DNA of 64,000 nucleotides from Torymus aiolomorphi. Taxonomy: Eukaryota > Arthropoda > Insecta > Hymenoptera > Torymidae. The stretch lies in assembly GCA_036365515.1 (NCBI GenBank), contig CM070877.1, forward strand, positions 85,100,522 through 85,164,521, read 5' to 3'. This document shows positions 50,035-59,685 of this stretch, piece by piece (positions within the stretch are counted from its first letter, which is position 1; each line of letters starts with the position of its first letter). Both the position numbers and the translations under genes were made by a program. Under the pieces are notes generated by a model that was given only the letters and a program-made list of their open reading frames with translations, made no database searches and was not told the DNA's origin.

Positions 50035-53000
50035 ATGTCCGCGTTTGACTGTAAAAAACTTGTGAATATTATGCTAGAAGCATATGAGCTTTTTTTTAGC
50101 CTATAAAAAAGTAAATCCTGAAGAAATTACGAAGTGGATTAAACTAGGCAACCAGAATCTAAGAAACTTGAGGAGGCTTTCGCTTAAAAATCAAAACACT
50201 GTTGCAGAAAAACAAAGTTTTATGTTCAAGGCATTCAAGGCAGACTCAAGCGTTTATTAAAGAGTGGTGCGGGTTTGCGTGAAACAAGAAGTGACAGAGT
50301 AAAATGGCAAAATGTGGAGTCTGCTTTCGATGATCGTATTAAATCTGGAGCGATTACCAACTTAAAAAATTTAGATATAACTAGATTTATGAAAGACGCT
50401 CAAGCATTATTTCAATCTCAAATGAAAAATGTTTTGAAAAAAGAAGAGGCTCTCAAAGTGCATACTATCTTGTCAGCTGAATACATCGTAATAAAAGCTG
50501 ACAAAGAGATAGTAGATATCAAGTATTTTAATACAAAGGCGAAGCCGATTTTACGAACAACTGATTTAAAGCAATGGTTTACTGAGAATGTTCAACAGCG
50601 CATTGAAAAAGATATGGAAGAATTTCAGGTGAGATTTCGGCTGGACACTTCGACAAATTCTTAATTTAGCTGTATACATCAATAAATATAATCCAATGCG
50701 AGGAGGCTCATACATCAGTCTACCCCAGCAAATACAAAAGAAGCATGCATGTATCAATGTACAGAATTTCGATGATGCATGTTTCAAGTGGGCAATACTG
50801 TCAGCTTTGCATCCAGCATATAATAAAGCAAATACTAGCAGAGTATCAACATACAAGATTTATGAGGATGAATTAAATTTTAAAGGAATAGAATTTCCCG
50901 TGAGCCCCAAACAGATTCCAAAATTTGAAAAACAAAATAATATCTCGGTTAACGTTTATATTTTAAAAAGGTCTAGTGGAAATTTTAAAATTGCGCAGCT
51001 TCACATAACATCATGTAAGAAGGAAACACACATCAACCTTCTTCTTCTACAAAACTATTATGTAGATGACGAGGAAAGTAAACAGGAAGAGGAAAACTTT
51101 GAAAATGATTTATCGATATTCCACTATGTTTGAATCAAAGATTTATCGCGTTTAGTATGTACACAACTTTCAAAACGTGATGGTCGAAAATATTTTTGTG
51201 ATCGGTGTCTACATTATTTCAGAAATGATTCTAAATTGAACTTACATGAACAAGATTGTATTAAACTCAACAAGTACAAAGTAACTTTGCCTACACCAAG
51301 AGACAAAATTTTACAGTTTAAAAATTTTAATTATAAAGAAAAAGTGCCATTCGTCATATACGCAGATTTTTAGTGCCTTCTAAAAGCTGTGCAAATTGAA
51401 TTGGAAATGCTTATCAAGAACATGAAGCATTTAGTATTGGATATTATTTAAAGTGCAGTTACGATGACTCTCTATCTCACTACAGTAGCTACAGAGGAAA
51501 AGATCCTGCTAAATGGTTTGCAGAGCAGCTGCAAAGTCTGGTAGAAAAATTTGAGAATATCTTCAAGTTCATAGCACCAATGGAAACATTAAATTTAAAA
51601 CAAGAACAAGCATTTCGAAATACATCATTATGCCATATTTGCGATAAGCCTTTAGCAGAGAAGCGTGTACGAGATCATTGTCATCTGACTAGAAGGTATG
51701 GTTAAAAGAAAATTAAATATGTTTCAAGCAGAAATTTTACATTTTTCTTATGTTTTAGGTATCGAGGTGCTGCTCACGAAGATTGCAATTTAAATTATAA
51801 AGATTCACACAGTATTCCAGTGGTATTTCATAATTTAACTGGCTATGACTCACATTTTCTCATAAAGGATATTGCCAATAGATTCCCTGGACGAGTAGAT
51901 CTTTTACCAGTGAATAAGGAACGCTTCATCTCATTCACCAAGCGCATTGAGCGAAATGATATTAATTTTAAATTCATAGATTCTTACCGATTCATGGCAG
52001 CATCCTTAGATAAATTGTCATCATATCTCGAAGAACTTAATCTTTTGTGGCAAGATTTCTCTCAAGATGCAGAATATGCACCATTTACTAAAGAGAAATT
52101 TGAATTACTTAAGCGGAAAGGAGTATTCCCTTATGATTATGTGGACTCAAAAGAAAAACTAGATGTTTCCGAGCTGCCATCAAAAGATGAATTCTACAGT
52201 AAATTAAATGACAATCCAATATCAGATAAAGATTATGAGCATGCGAAAAATATTTTGACAGCATTCAACATATCGAATTTGGGTCAATATTCAGATTTAT
52301 ACTTAAAAACAGATGTTCTACTTTTGGTCAAAGTATTTGAAAATTTCCGCGACAGCTGTCTGAAAGCTTACGGCTTAGATCCAGCACATTATTACACAAC
52401 TCCAGGCTTAACTTGGGATGCTATGCTCAATATACTTACATATATTGATCAAGTTATGTTCATTGAACGCGGTATTCGAGGTGGAGTGAGTTAATGTTCC
52501 AACCGTTATGCTCGAGCCAATAACAAATACATGGGCAATGATTATGAAGTAGATAAGGAGTCCAAATATCTCATGTACTTTGATGTAAATAATCTCTATG
52601 GCTAGGCTATGCAACAATATCTACCCTATAGTGGTTTTGAATGGATTGATGATGTAGAACGAATAAATTTCAATATTCCGGATAATGCCCCAGTTGGCTA
52701 CATACTTGAAGTGGACTTGGAATATCCAGAACATTTACACGATACACATAAAGATCTACCATTTTGTCCAGAGCACAAGAAACCACCGGGCTCCTCACAA
52801 GCTAAACTTCTCACGACTGTTGAGCAGAAATCGCGATACATTCTACACTATCGCAATTTGAAGCAAGCTCTAGAAAATGAATTAAAACTCAAAAAAATTT
52901 ATAGAATACTGAAATTTAATCAAAGACCCTGGCTCAAAGAATACATTGATCTAAACAGTAAAATGCGACACAGCTAAAAATGATTTTGAAAAAAAATCTC

Positions 53001-53807
53001 TACAAATTAATGAATAAATACTGTTTTTGGAAAGACGATGGAAAATGTGCGAAAAAGAGTTAATGTTAAATTACTAACTAAATGGGAAGGTCGATATGGA
53101 GCAGAAGCTCATATTGCACAGCCAGAATTTCATAGCAGTACTATCATCGATGAAAATCTTGTTATTGTAGTGTTAGCAAAAACTGAAGTGTATATTAACA
53201 AGCCAATCTACGTAGGACTGTGTGTACTTGATTTATCAAAGACTTTAGCATACGATTTTCACTACAAATATATGAAAACGAAATTTGAGGTTCGTTTTGT
53301 AAACTACTATATACTGACACTGACAGCTTAATATATGAAATAAGAAATGATGACATTTATGAAGTGATTAAGAACGATATTGCAAATTTTGATACTTCGG
53401 ACTATTCATCTAATAATGTATTTGGAATTCCACAAGCCAATAAAAAGGTTGTAGGATTAATGAAGGATGAGTGCAATGGTTGTATTATGACAGAATTCGT
53501 TGGACTACGTAGTAAAATGTATAGCATACGCGTCAATGGCCAAGACCGCATGAAAAAAGCTAAAGGTGTGAAAAGTGGAGTTGTCAGCAAAACCATCAAT
53601 TTCGACGGCTATCTTCAGTGTTTACTAAATTCAACTACACAATACAGACAGCAGTGTATCATACAGTCTAAAGCTCATGTAGTGCGTACTGTGAAACAAA
53701 CAAAATTAGCTCTAAGTCCACACGACAATAAGAGATATCTCATACCAAATGAAACAGATACTCTGCCGTGGGGGCATTATAAAATACACGAAATAGATGA
53801 AGATTGA
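50035..53807 (+). pseudogene. Protein-primed family B DNA polymerase (pPolB), heavily broken
   Basis: This is the replication enzyme of Polintons. From the ATG at 50035, blocks in order are an N-terminal region (50275-50664), a Cys/His region (KYFCDRCLHYFRNDSKLNLH), an exonuclease site (VIYADF at 51356-51370), a Cys/His cluster (CHICDKPLAEKRVRDHCHL), palm motif A (YFDVNNLYG, about 52575-52602), the FGKTMEN motif near 53030, and a YTDTDS-type motif C near 53315-53335. Damage: frameshifts near 50092 (in a T run), 50240, 50635, 51375-51410, 53010-53040 and 53320. In-frame stops are at 51131, 51371, 52492, 52603 and 52975. The stop at 51371 falls directly after the Asp-Phe of the exonuclease site. 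A 63-bp intron is at 51696-51758. It cannot produce a working polymerase. Confidence 0.92.
51696..51758 (+). other. Spliceosomal-type intron inside the polymerase gene
   Basis: It begins GTATGG, ends TTCTTATGTTTTAG, and is 63 bp and AT-rich. It splits the Cys/His cluster codons so that Arg-Arg-Tyr-Arg is read across the junction (AG|G phase). Both flanking frames are open only if it is removed. A short GT-AG intron implies nuclear transcription and splicing. Confidence 0.75.
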
Positions 53808-54397
53808 TTGTATGTATATAATCAACTTTCATGTAATATATGTGTGTGTGTGTGCACGCGTGTCTGCGTATGACGGCAGTGAAATGCGGCGTCTGTGAAC
53901 GCATGTAAATGTACGCGCGTGCGTGTGTGTGTGTGCGCGCGCGCGGGCGCTGCTTTAAATTTATGTAATCATAGTTTGTAAATTCTTGCGTATTCATACT
54001 TGTATTTTTACTATGTAAGTTTTTTTCTTAATAATAATCTGATCGATCGATTAAAATTTTTTACCAAAACAACTGTTATCATTTATCGACCTCACACTCT
54101 TCCAGTAAATTATCCAATCCTCTTTGTTTCCTTAAAAAAGAAAATAATAATAGTCGAGTTTCATTTTTGTTCACACACGCACACGCATGACTAGCACGAT
54201 GAAACGAGTTGCTTGCAAGTCTATCCCTGACTTTCTTGGAATAGTTATCGATATTTACGCGCTGATCGTGTTTCTCTCTTTTGTACAAAACTTATCAACG
54301 CGTACTATATATATATAAATGAAATAAAATATTGGGCAATAAATAAAGAAAAAACTATCATTTTTTTTATTCGGCATTTATTTATTTATTCAATCTT
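53808..54397. other. Intergenic region between convergent polymerase and integrase genes
   Basis: It contains a (TG)n/(CG)-rich tract (53838-53945), and AATAAA words near 54320-54345 usable as polyadenylation signals. No gene seen. Confidence 0.7.
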
Positions 54398-54436
54398 TAC
54401 ACATCTGATTTTCTTATCCAACTATTGTGTGAATTG

Positions 54437-55540
54437 TCAAATCCTACACGGAGAGAAATGTGTAGCTAATATCGCATGGAGCGGCTTACTATTCTTCGGC
54501 GCGCCTCTCCATACTATATTCGCAACCACTCCGTGCGATTCTAGCATAAGAGTTATGGAAATAGCGCATAGCTCATGCGTTAATCGCATGGAGACGTTGC
54601 AAATGGAGCGTAGGGGGCGCTGCGAAAACGGCGTGACGAGAGTCCATGCGTTTATAGCTACAATTTTCTCTCCGTGTAACCATTTAACATAAATCTGATT
54701 TCCTCGCTTCTTAAGCACCTTCTCCACAAGATAGACGTCTGGATAATTAGCCTTGAGCAGCTCTTGTACATAGAAACCGCCAGCAATGGATTGATCGCGA
54801 TAGTCTTTTAGCTTGTAAGTAACCGGATTAGTAGCCATAACTTCACTGATTGTAAAAATTTCTGTTGACCAATTAGGTGTATAGCCCTTCTCAAATACTT
54901 GCTTTATCTTACTCACTCTTACTTTTTCTTCAATTTTAAACTTTGGTTTTGTAACTATTTTTGACTGTCGATTAAACCTCGCAAGTATTTCTGCTTCATT
55001 GACTAATGTTATATCTTTTGGTTTCATTCCGGTTGTGCGATGTTTGCTGTTATTATACACTTTTAGCAAATTAGGTAAGATATCAAGCCACTTATACTTT
55101 CTACGCAAGCTGAATTGCATCCACATTTTCTGCTTAAGTGTACGATTGAAACGCTCACAAATAGATGCTTTAAGATTACTGTATGTCGAATACAGATTAA
55201 TTCTATAACTTTGCATGAGACTTTGAAATGTATCACTGTAAAATTCTTTACCTCGATCGGTTTGTAAATTTTTTGGTTTGCAACCCTGCTGCAAGATAGA
55301 CTCCATTGCTGCTGTGACATCACTACCAGTCTTTTGCTTTACAGGAACAGCCCATGCATATTTGGAAAATGCATCGATGACAGTAAGCATATACTTATAG
55401 CCGTTGTTTTCTCGAGCATAAGGCTGCATCTCCACTAGATCAGCTTGCCATGTCTCATCTAAACCACGTACGATAAACTTGCGTCGACAATAATTTCGAC
55501 GTGCAGGCTTATGAAGCTCCTTAACTACTTGCTGCTGCAT
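54437..55540 (-). CDS. Polinton integrase (rve type), C-terminal chromodomain disrupted by a MITE
   Basis: This is a DDE integrase that would insert the element into chromosomes. The ATG at 55540 opens 367 codons. Catalytic residues by my count are Asp34 (WQADLVEM), Asp95 (LQTDRGKEF) and Glu129 (ICERFNRTLK). The C-terminal part carries a chromodomain beginning VYLVEKVLKKRGNQIYVKWL. After KWLH the frame runs into an inserted MITE (54447-54676), so the last ~80 residues are MITE sequence. The original end, including the chromodomain's SHNSWI motif, lies beyond the MITE at about 54398-54444. The catalytic core is undamaged. The start overlaps the next gene by 20 bp in the same direction. Confidence 0.9.
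   Translation of the reverse strand: MQQQVVKELHKPARRNYCRRKFIVRGLDETWQADLVEMQPYARENNGYKYMLTVIDAFSKYAWAVPVKQKTGSDVTAAMESILQQGCKPKNLQTDRGKEFYSDTFQSLMQSYRINLYSTYSNLKASICERFNRTLKQKMWMQFSLRRKYKWLDILPNLLKVYNNSKHRTTGMKPKDITLVNEAEILARFNRQSKIVTKPKFKIEEKVRVSKIKQVFEKGYTPNWSTEIFTISEVMATNPVTYKLKDYRDQSIAGGFYVQELLKANYPDVYLVEKVLKKRGNQIYVKWLHGEKIVAINAWTLVTPFSQRPLRSICNVSMRLTHELCAISITLMLESHGVVANIVWRGAPKNSKPLHAILATHFSPCRI
54447..54676. mobile_element. 230-bp TA-flanked MITE (Tc1/mariner-like) in the integrase gene
   Basis: The ends are CACGGAGAGAAA and its inverted form TTTTCTCTCCGTG, with TA on both sides (54445-54446, 54677-54678). The TA duplication suggests a Tc1/mariner-type mobiliser. It is GC-richer than the host gene and adds an in-frame reading stretch ending at 54437. 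Confidence 0.8.
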
Positions 55541-55862
55541 TTTCTTTACTCCGAATTACATACTGTATTCCTAATAATTTCGCATCTAGCTCAGCTCGAT
55601 CAGCCTCAACTATAAGATCTAAAGTGTCCAAATCTTTTCTTATTTTAGCAATAACTTCATGCAAGCTCTTAATTTCCATTCCAACTATATGCTGCAGGGT
55701 TTCCAGATTAACAGCATCGCCTGCTTGAGTAGGCTCGGCAACGTTACATAACCTCTTGTTATCAATGTCGTGTTGTTCGTCAGAAGTGACTTTGAATCCA
55801 ACACCTGGAAGGACCTCGACTGCCTCCAACTCGCTCGAGGTTACGTCCGAATACATCGACAC
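55521..55862 (-). CDS. Small coiled-coil, fiber-like Polinton protein
   Basis: 113 codons from an ATG at 55862. The middle holds KRLCNVAEPTQAGDAVNLET, which resembles the 'NVA.PT..DAVN' signature used at the base of phage and viral fiber/tail-spike proteins. It is followed by a heptad-rich helix (LHEVIAKIRKDLDTLDLIVE). This suggests a trimeric attachment or virion-surface role, but it is inference from motif only. It reads through into the start of the integrase gene (20-bp overlap) and shares its direction. Confidence 0.6.
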   Translation of the reverse strand: MSMYSDVTSSELEAVEVLPGVGFKVTSDEQHDIDNKRLCNVAEPTQAGDAVNLETLQHIVGMEIKSLHEVIAKIRKDLDTLDLIVEADRAELDAKLLGIQYVIRSKENAAASS

Positions 55863-55898
55863 TCATGTTACAACTGATTGCAATACCAACAAGTTAAA

Positions 55899-56111
55899 TC
55901 AATTTATACTGTTGCACAAATATGTATTATATTTATGTACGAGCACTGGTTTGATAATTTCTGATAGTCTCTGAATTCGCATTCGAAAACGCTCTCGATC
56001 ACGTGCTATCTGTTCCCATTCTCCGTGAGGTGCAGCTCGACTGACATAGCACCACACATGCATCACATGAATAACTGGTTTGGCATCAAAGTGAACTCTC
56101 TTCGAAGACAT
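55899..56111 (-). CDS. Small Polinton protein of unknown function (70 aa)
   Basis: An open frame starts at an ATG at 56111 (MSSKRVHFDAKPVIHVMH...). A longer reading from 56222 overlaps the neighbour, and the 56111 start sits at the end of that gene, so I prefer it. It is Arg-rich in the second half (ARDRERFRMRIQRL). I do not recognise the family. Position between the fiber-like gene and the 178-aa gene suggests it is part of the same transcription unit. Confidence 0.5.
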   Translation of the reverse strand: MSSKRVHFDAKPVIHVMHVWCYVSRAAPHGEWEQIARDRERFRMRIQRLSEIIKPVLVHKYNTYLCNSIN

Positions 56112-56112
56112 A

Positions 56113-56649
56113 TTAATGTATGTAACCTGCTTCTTTGAGTTCTTCAATGATCGAATGAATCTCATTTGTGTGGCTCTGATTGCCGGCTCCCAGTTCAGCC
56201 AAGAGTAAGCGAAGACGATCAACTAATCCATTAGGATCATCCCAGTATACATAATCCATACGCATATCTTTTCTTGCAATCTTATATTTAGATAAGAGGC
56301 CTGAGCCTTCACTAGGTTTTGTCTTTGGTGATTTATTGAAGTAGGGAGCTATATAATCTTTATATTTTTTACTAGTAGACTTACGTAGAGGTTCTGTTTC
56401 ACTGTAATTCTTCCTAAAAGCATTCGTCACTTCTACGATTTTTCGATAATTTCGTATATCATTCGAACTTATATGCATCGAATCTATAACGTTTCTTGAT
56501 TTTTGCTCTTCTGATGCTATTTTAATAACTTTTCTCTTTTTTGCAGCATCAACAAGTTTTTCAAGCGGGCTTACAATAGGCTTAAATGTTTCATCTAAAA
56601 CTTTTTCCACATCAGTTTTGGTTTGCCTCAACTCCTTGTACTTTCGCAT
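56113..56649 (-). CDS. Polinton protein of unknown function (178 aa)
   Basis: It starts at an ATG at 56649 with a Lys/Glu-rich helical N terminus and ends with a conserved-looking tail (YVYWDDPNGLVDRLRLLLAE, then NQSHTNEIHSIIEELKEAG). Such C-terminal sequences are familiar from arthropod Polintons, but I know no function; a virion component is plausible. It lies between the ATPase and the small 70-aa gene, all on the minus strand. The frame is intact. Confidence 0.65.
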   Translation of the reverse strand: MRKYKELRQTKTDVEKVLDETFKPIVSPLEKLVDAAKKRKVIKIASEEQKSRNVIDSMHISSNDIRNYRKIVEVTNAFRKNYSETEPLRKSTSKKYKDYIAPYFNKSPKTKPSEGSGLLSKYKIARKDMRMDYVYWDDPNGLVDRLRLLLAELGAGNQSHTNEIHSIIEELKEAGYIH

Positions 56650-56749
56650 AATTGCTTCTCTCGATTTTATAATTTCATTGAGAACGTTTTACTCTTTCTG
56701 AAAATGTGCCATGCTAACTGATGAACCATTGAAATCATACTAACCTATT

Positions 56750-57456
56750 TTATTTCAAGGTAGCTATATTTATAAGAAAGTGATCGAAGCCCTTTCTATA
56801 TAAACCCGTATCAAAGGTCCTATCTTTGTCGATAACAAGAAAGCCATACTTATCATCATTCCAGCAGATTGAACACAAATCTTTAAATTGACTATATGAC
56901 ATATCTGTATTTACACGATCACTATATACATGCTTTAAATTCATATCATCTTGGGGAAATAATACTAATAAATTAACATTATCTCGTACTAGATGTTTGG
57001 GAATGCGTGCATAATATTGACATAGATAGAAACAGTCCACATTTTTGTGACGTCCCATACAAAAGAAATTCTTGATGTTATCTTGTTTTTCACAGGCTAC
57101 ATCATCAAATATCATAACTGAGTTTGGCAATACATCTTCTGCTGATATTACTTCATCATGATCTTTGAATGGAAAGTACTGAATTTTATTTATGGGTTTC
57201 AAGAGAAATTTAAGAAATTGGTTTTGGGTTGTTCCAGTGATTTTGAGTAAACATACAAATTTTCAAATTTTAATCCGCTTGGATGAGTAATAAGAGAGAG
57301 TAGTGCATTAGTTTTGCCACAGTTTGAGGGTCCACAAAATATACTTCTAATATTATTGGGAAGTAATTCTCCATGAGGTTTTTTTGATTTTTGCTGCACT
57401 ACTAAGCTGTCAAAGTTTATAACTGTCAGCTTGACGTTTTGCTCCTCAAACTCCAT
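56750..57456 (-). pseudogene. Packaging ATPase (FtsK/HerA-A32 type), one frameshift
   Basis: This is the genome-packaging ATPase of Polintons and related viruses. The first frame (57456-57199) contains the Walker A motif GPSNCGKT at residues 42-49. The second (57202-56750) contains the Walker B strand VMIFDD and the sensor region FLVIDKDRTFDTGLYR. Both halves are well conserved and complete. They are joined only if a single-base shift near 57205-57215 is allowed. Either one point deletion/insertion or a sequencing error explains it. Upstream it is divergent from the PLA2 gene, with about 106 bp between their starts that may hold a shared promoter. Confidence 0.85.
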
Positions 57457-57562
57457 ACTTTATCTTTGACGTCTCAAATACAACTGACTTTGATTACCTA
57501 ACTACAGCATACTTATACACATTTCAGCTTAGTACGTATTTATCCTCCGAGACGTTAACATC

Positions 57563-58384
57563 ATGATTGAGCATAAGCAGCGTAAACGGAAAACTCATAA
57601 AGGTCGAGGCTTAGCAAATACAATCATTAATAAGCTTCCATTTGAATTACATCTGCCTGGTTATCAATACTGCGGACCAGGAACTAAACTTACAAAGCGT
57701 CTTGCTCGAGGTGACCCTGGCATCAATCTTTTAGACCAGGCTTGTAAAGAACACGATATAACCTACTCTCGGAATCGAGAGAACGTTAAGGCTAGGAACG
57801 CTGCTGATAGAGTATTAGCAGATAAAGCCTGGAAACGTGTTTTTGCTAAAGACGCTAGTATTGGTGAGAAAGCAGCAGCTTATACTGTAACAAATACTAT
57901 GAATTTAAAATCAAAATTTGGAATGGGGTTGAAAAAGAAGCCAAATACCACACTAGCTAAAGTAGTTAAAGCAGCCTCGAAACCGAGCATTTTTAGTAAA
58001 AATTCGCGCAAAGTTATTCAAGCTGCATTGAAAAGTGCTCGAAATGTTGTGAAGAAGGCTGGCGGCAAAGCAAAAGTACACATTCCTCGCGTACTAGCAG
58101 TTCCATCGAAAATTGGAGGATTCCTACCATTTCTGATTCCATTACTTGCAGGCCTAAGTGCAACAGGTGCACTAGCAGGTGGCGCTGCGGGTATAGCTAA
58201 AGCAATAAATGATGCAAGAAATGCTAAACGTCAACTTGAAGAAAGTCGAAGACATAACAAAACGATGGAAGCTGTTGCACTTGGTAAAGGTCTCTACCTT
58301 AAACCTCATAAAATAGGCTATGGCATCTATCTAAAACCCTATAGTGGACATGAACTTAATAAAAAAGGTAAAAAAAAACTTTGA
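57563..58384 (+). CDS. Capsid-associated protein with phospholipase A2 domain (VP1-like)
   Basis: 273 aa from an ATG at 57563. Residues 33-70 carry a secreted-PLA2-type active site: calcium loop YCGPGT (36-41) and catalytic CKEHDITY with His64-Asp65. This is the arrangement found in parvovirus VP1 and in adintovirus capsid proteins, where it helps particles leave endosomes. The middle is Lys-rich. Near 190-225 is a Gly/Ala-rich hydrophobic stretch (FLPFLIPLLAGLSATGALAG) resembling membrane-active peptides of adenovirus pX/pVI type. The frame is undamaged and overlaps the protease start by 41 bp. It is the first gene of the plus-strand structural block. Confidence 0.85.
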   Translation: MIEHKQRKRKTHKGRGLANTIINKLPFELHLPGYQYCGPGTKLTKRLARGDPGINLLDQACKEHDITYSRNRENVKARNAADRVLADKAWKRVFAKDASIGEKAAAYTVTNTMNLKSKFGMGLKKKPNTTLAKVVKAASKPSIFSKNSRKVIQAALKSARNVVKKAGGKAKVHIPRVLAVPSKIGGFLPFLIPLLAGLSATGALAGGAAGIAKAINDARNAKRQLEESRRHNKTMEAVALGKGLYLKPHKIGYGIYLKPYSGHELNKKGKKKL

Positions 58385-58748
58385 TGTAAAATTGCCCCAC
58401 AGAGCACTGACTGACGCTGACTTGCTAAAGTATGCTCGTATTTTACAAATTCCATACTTTCGAGGTGTATTCATGCGAAATACATTACCAGCTAGTGGTC
58501 CACGACACTACGAGTCAACAATCGTTAATCTCGATGAGGAACGCGGACCTGGTACACATTGGGTAGCCTATCGGAAAAGAGGTAAAAGTGTTGTGCATTT
58601 TGATAGTTTTGGAGACCTGCAGTCACCTTTAGAACTTATGCATTACCTAGGAGTTAACACTGTAAAGAATAACCTCGAGAGATATCAAGATTACAGCGCA
58701 TATAACTGTGGACATCTTTGTTTAAAATTTTTGTATAAGGCTATATAA
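58344..58748 (+). CDS. Adenain-like cysteine protease (maturation protease)
   Basis: 134 aa. The catalytic residues line up with adenovirus protease: His72 (GPGTHWVAY), Asp87 (VVHFDSFGDLQSP), Gln115 and Cys122 (YNCGHLCLKFL). Known role in adenoviruses and Polintons: cleavage of capsid proteins during maturation. The start at 58344 overlaps the PLA2 gene in another frame; a start further in would remove part of the N-terminal helix but keep all catalytic residues. The length is short compared with adenain (about 200 aa) but usual for Polintons. Intact. Confidence 0.88.
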   Translation: MDMNLIKKVKKNFDVKLPHRALTDADLLKYARILQIPYFRGVFMRNTLPASGPRHYESTIVNLDEERGPGTHWVAYRKRGKSVVHFDSFGDLQSPLELMHYLGVNTVKNNLERYQDYSAYNCGHLCLKFLYKAI

Positions 58749-58791
58749 AACAATATATATGTTATACATAGTCAGTATTACTTGAGCAGTC

Positions 58792-59481
58792 ATGAGCGAA
58801 TCATTGATGCTAAGTTTATCTGGAACGTCATCTGTACTAGGAACTCAATATTTTCCACCAATTGAACTCTTGACAAATAAAAGATACGTTCTAGGGTTGA
58901 TTGAACTTTTAACCTTTAATTCAATCCCCAATATCGATATTGATAATAACAAGTTTTACATGGGAGAAGAGATAGTGACATTACCAACAGGTAGCTGGGA
59001 AATTGAAGACATTGAACGCCATCTACAGGAAATACTTACACCTAAAAGCATAGTACTCAGTCTCAAACCAAATAATAATACTCTTCGCAGTATAATCAAG
59101 TGCAGTCATACAATAAATTTCAAGCCGCAAGATTCTATTGGAAGATTGTTAGGCTTTACGCGACGTACTCTTTCAGCAAATATTACTCACGAATCAGATT
59201 TACCTGTATCTATTCTTAAGATTAACGCTCTACGAGTTGAGTGCAACATTACGTCCGGAGCCTATATAAACGGACAGAAAGTGCATACGATACATGAATT
59301 TTTTCCAGCTGTTCCTCCGGGCTATAAGATCATTGAAATTCCAACACAAGTTATTTATTTACCAATTACAGTTAATACTATCGATAATATACAGTTACAC
59401 ATCGTCGATCAGGACGGAAACTTGGTGAATTTTCGTGGAGAAATTGTAACAATTGGACTACACATCAAAGCATCATCGTAA
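58792..59481 (+). CDS. Minor capsid protein (penton-like, single jelly roll)
   Basis: 229 aa, starting MSESLMLSLSGTSSVLG. It is rich in beta-strand pattern, with RLLGFTRRTLSANITHESD and IHEFFPAVPPGYKIIEIPT. In Polintons this gene, placed between protease and major capsid gene, encodes the penton protein that fills the capsid vertices; the assignment rests on position, size and overall pattern. The frame is complete, 43 bp after the protease stop. The small basic gene follows 2 bp downstream. Confidence 0.82.
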   Translation: MSESLMLSLSGTSSVLGTQYFPPIELLTNKRYVLGLIELLTFNSIPNIDIDNNKFYMGEEIVTLPTGSWEIEDIERHLQEILTPKSIVLSLKPNNNTLRSIIKCSHTINFKPQDSIGRLLGFTRRTLSANITHESDLPVSILKINALRVECNITSGAYINGQKVHTIHEFFPAVPPGYKIIEIPTQVIYLPITVNTIDNIQLHIVDQDGNLVNFRGEIVTIGLHIKASS

Positions 59482-59483
59482 TT

Positions 59484-59648
59484 ATGGGAATCATATATAA
59501 CAGCAAAGTTGGCAAAAGCTATATTAAAAGCAAATCATGTCATCAGAAGATTAGTCGTCAACGAACAGTGAAAGAGCTAACAACTCAGAATATTCGCTTC
59601 CTAAAAAGTTTAGGACTGCAGGTCAGAAGAAACGCTGGAGAAAAATAA
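59484..59648 (+). CDS. Small basic protein (54 aa) between penton and major capsid genes
   Basis: The ATG at 59484 lies two bases after the penton stop. The product is Lys/Arg-rich, ending LTTQNIRFLKSLGLQVRRN. Short proteins with a 'LT..N..FLKSLGL' tail occur at this place in arthropod Polintons as I recall; the function is unknown. It is below the size used by many gene finders. The tight spacing supports a real gene. Confidence 0.6.
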   Translation: MGIIYNSKVGKSYIKSKSCHQKISRQRTVKELTTQNIRFLKSLGLQVRRNAGEK

Positions 59649-59685
59649 TTTGTCTGTTTTCCTGTGATTTTTACAATCAAAAGAG

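Noticed and set aside
50088..50096. Idea that all polymerase breaks are sequencing errors in homopolymers
   Set aside because: One shift lies in a T run and could be an error, but several breaks are TAG, TGA or TAA substitutions outside homopolymers, so most damage should be real.
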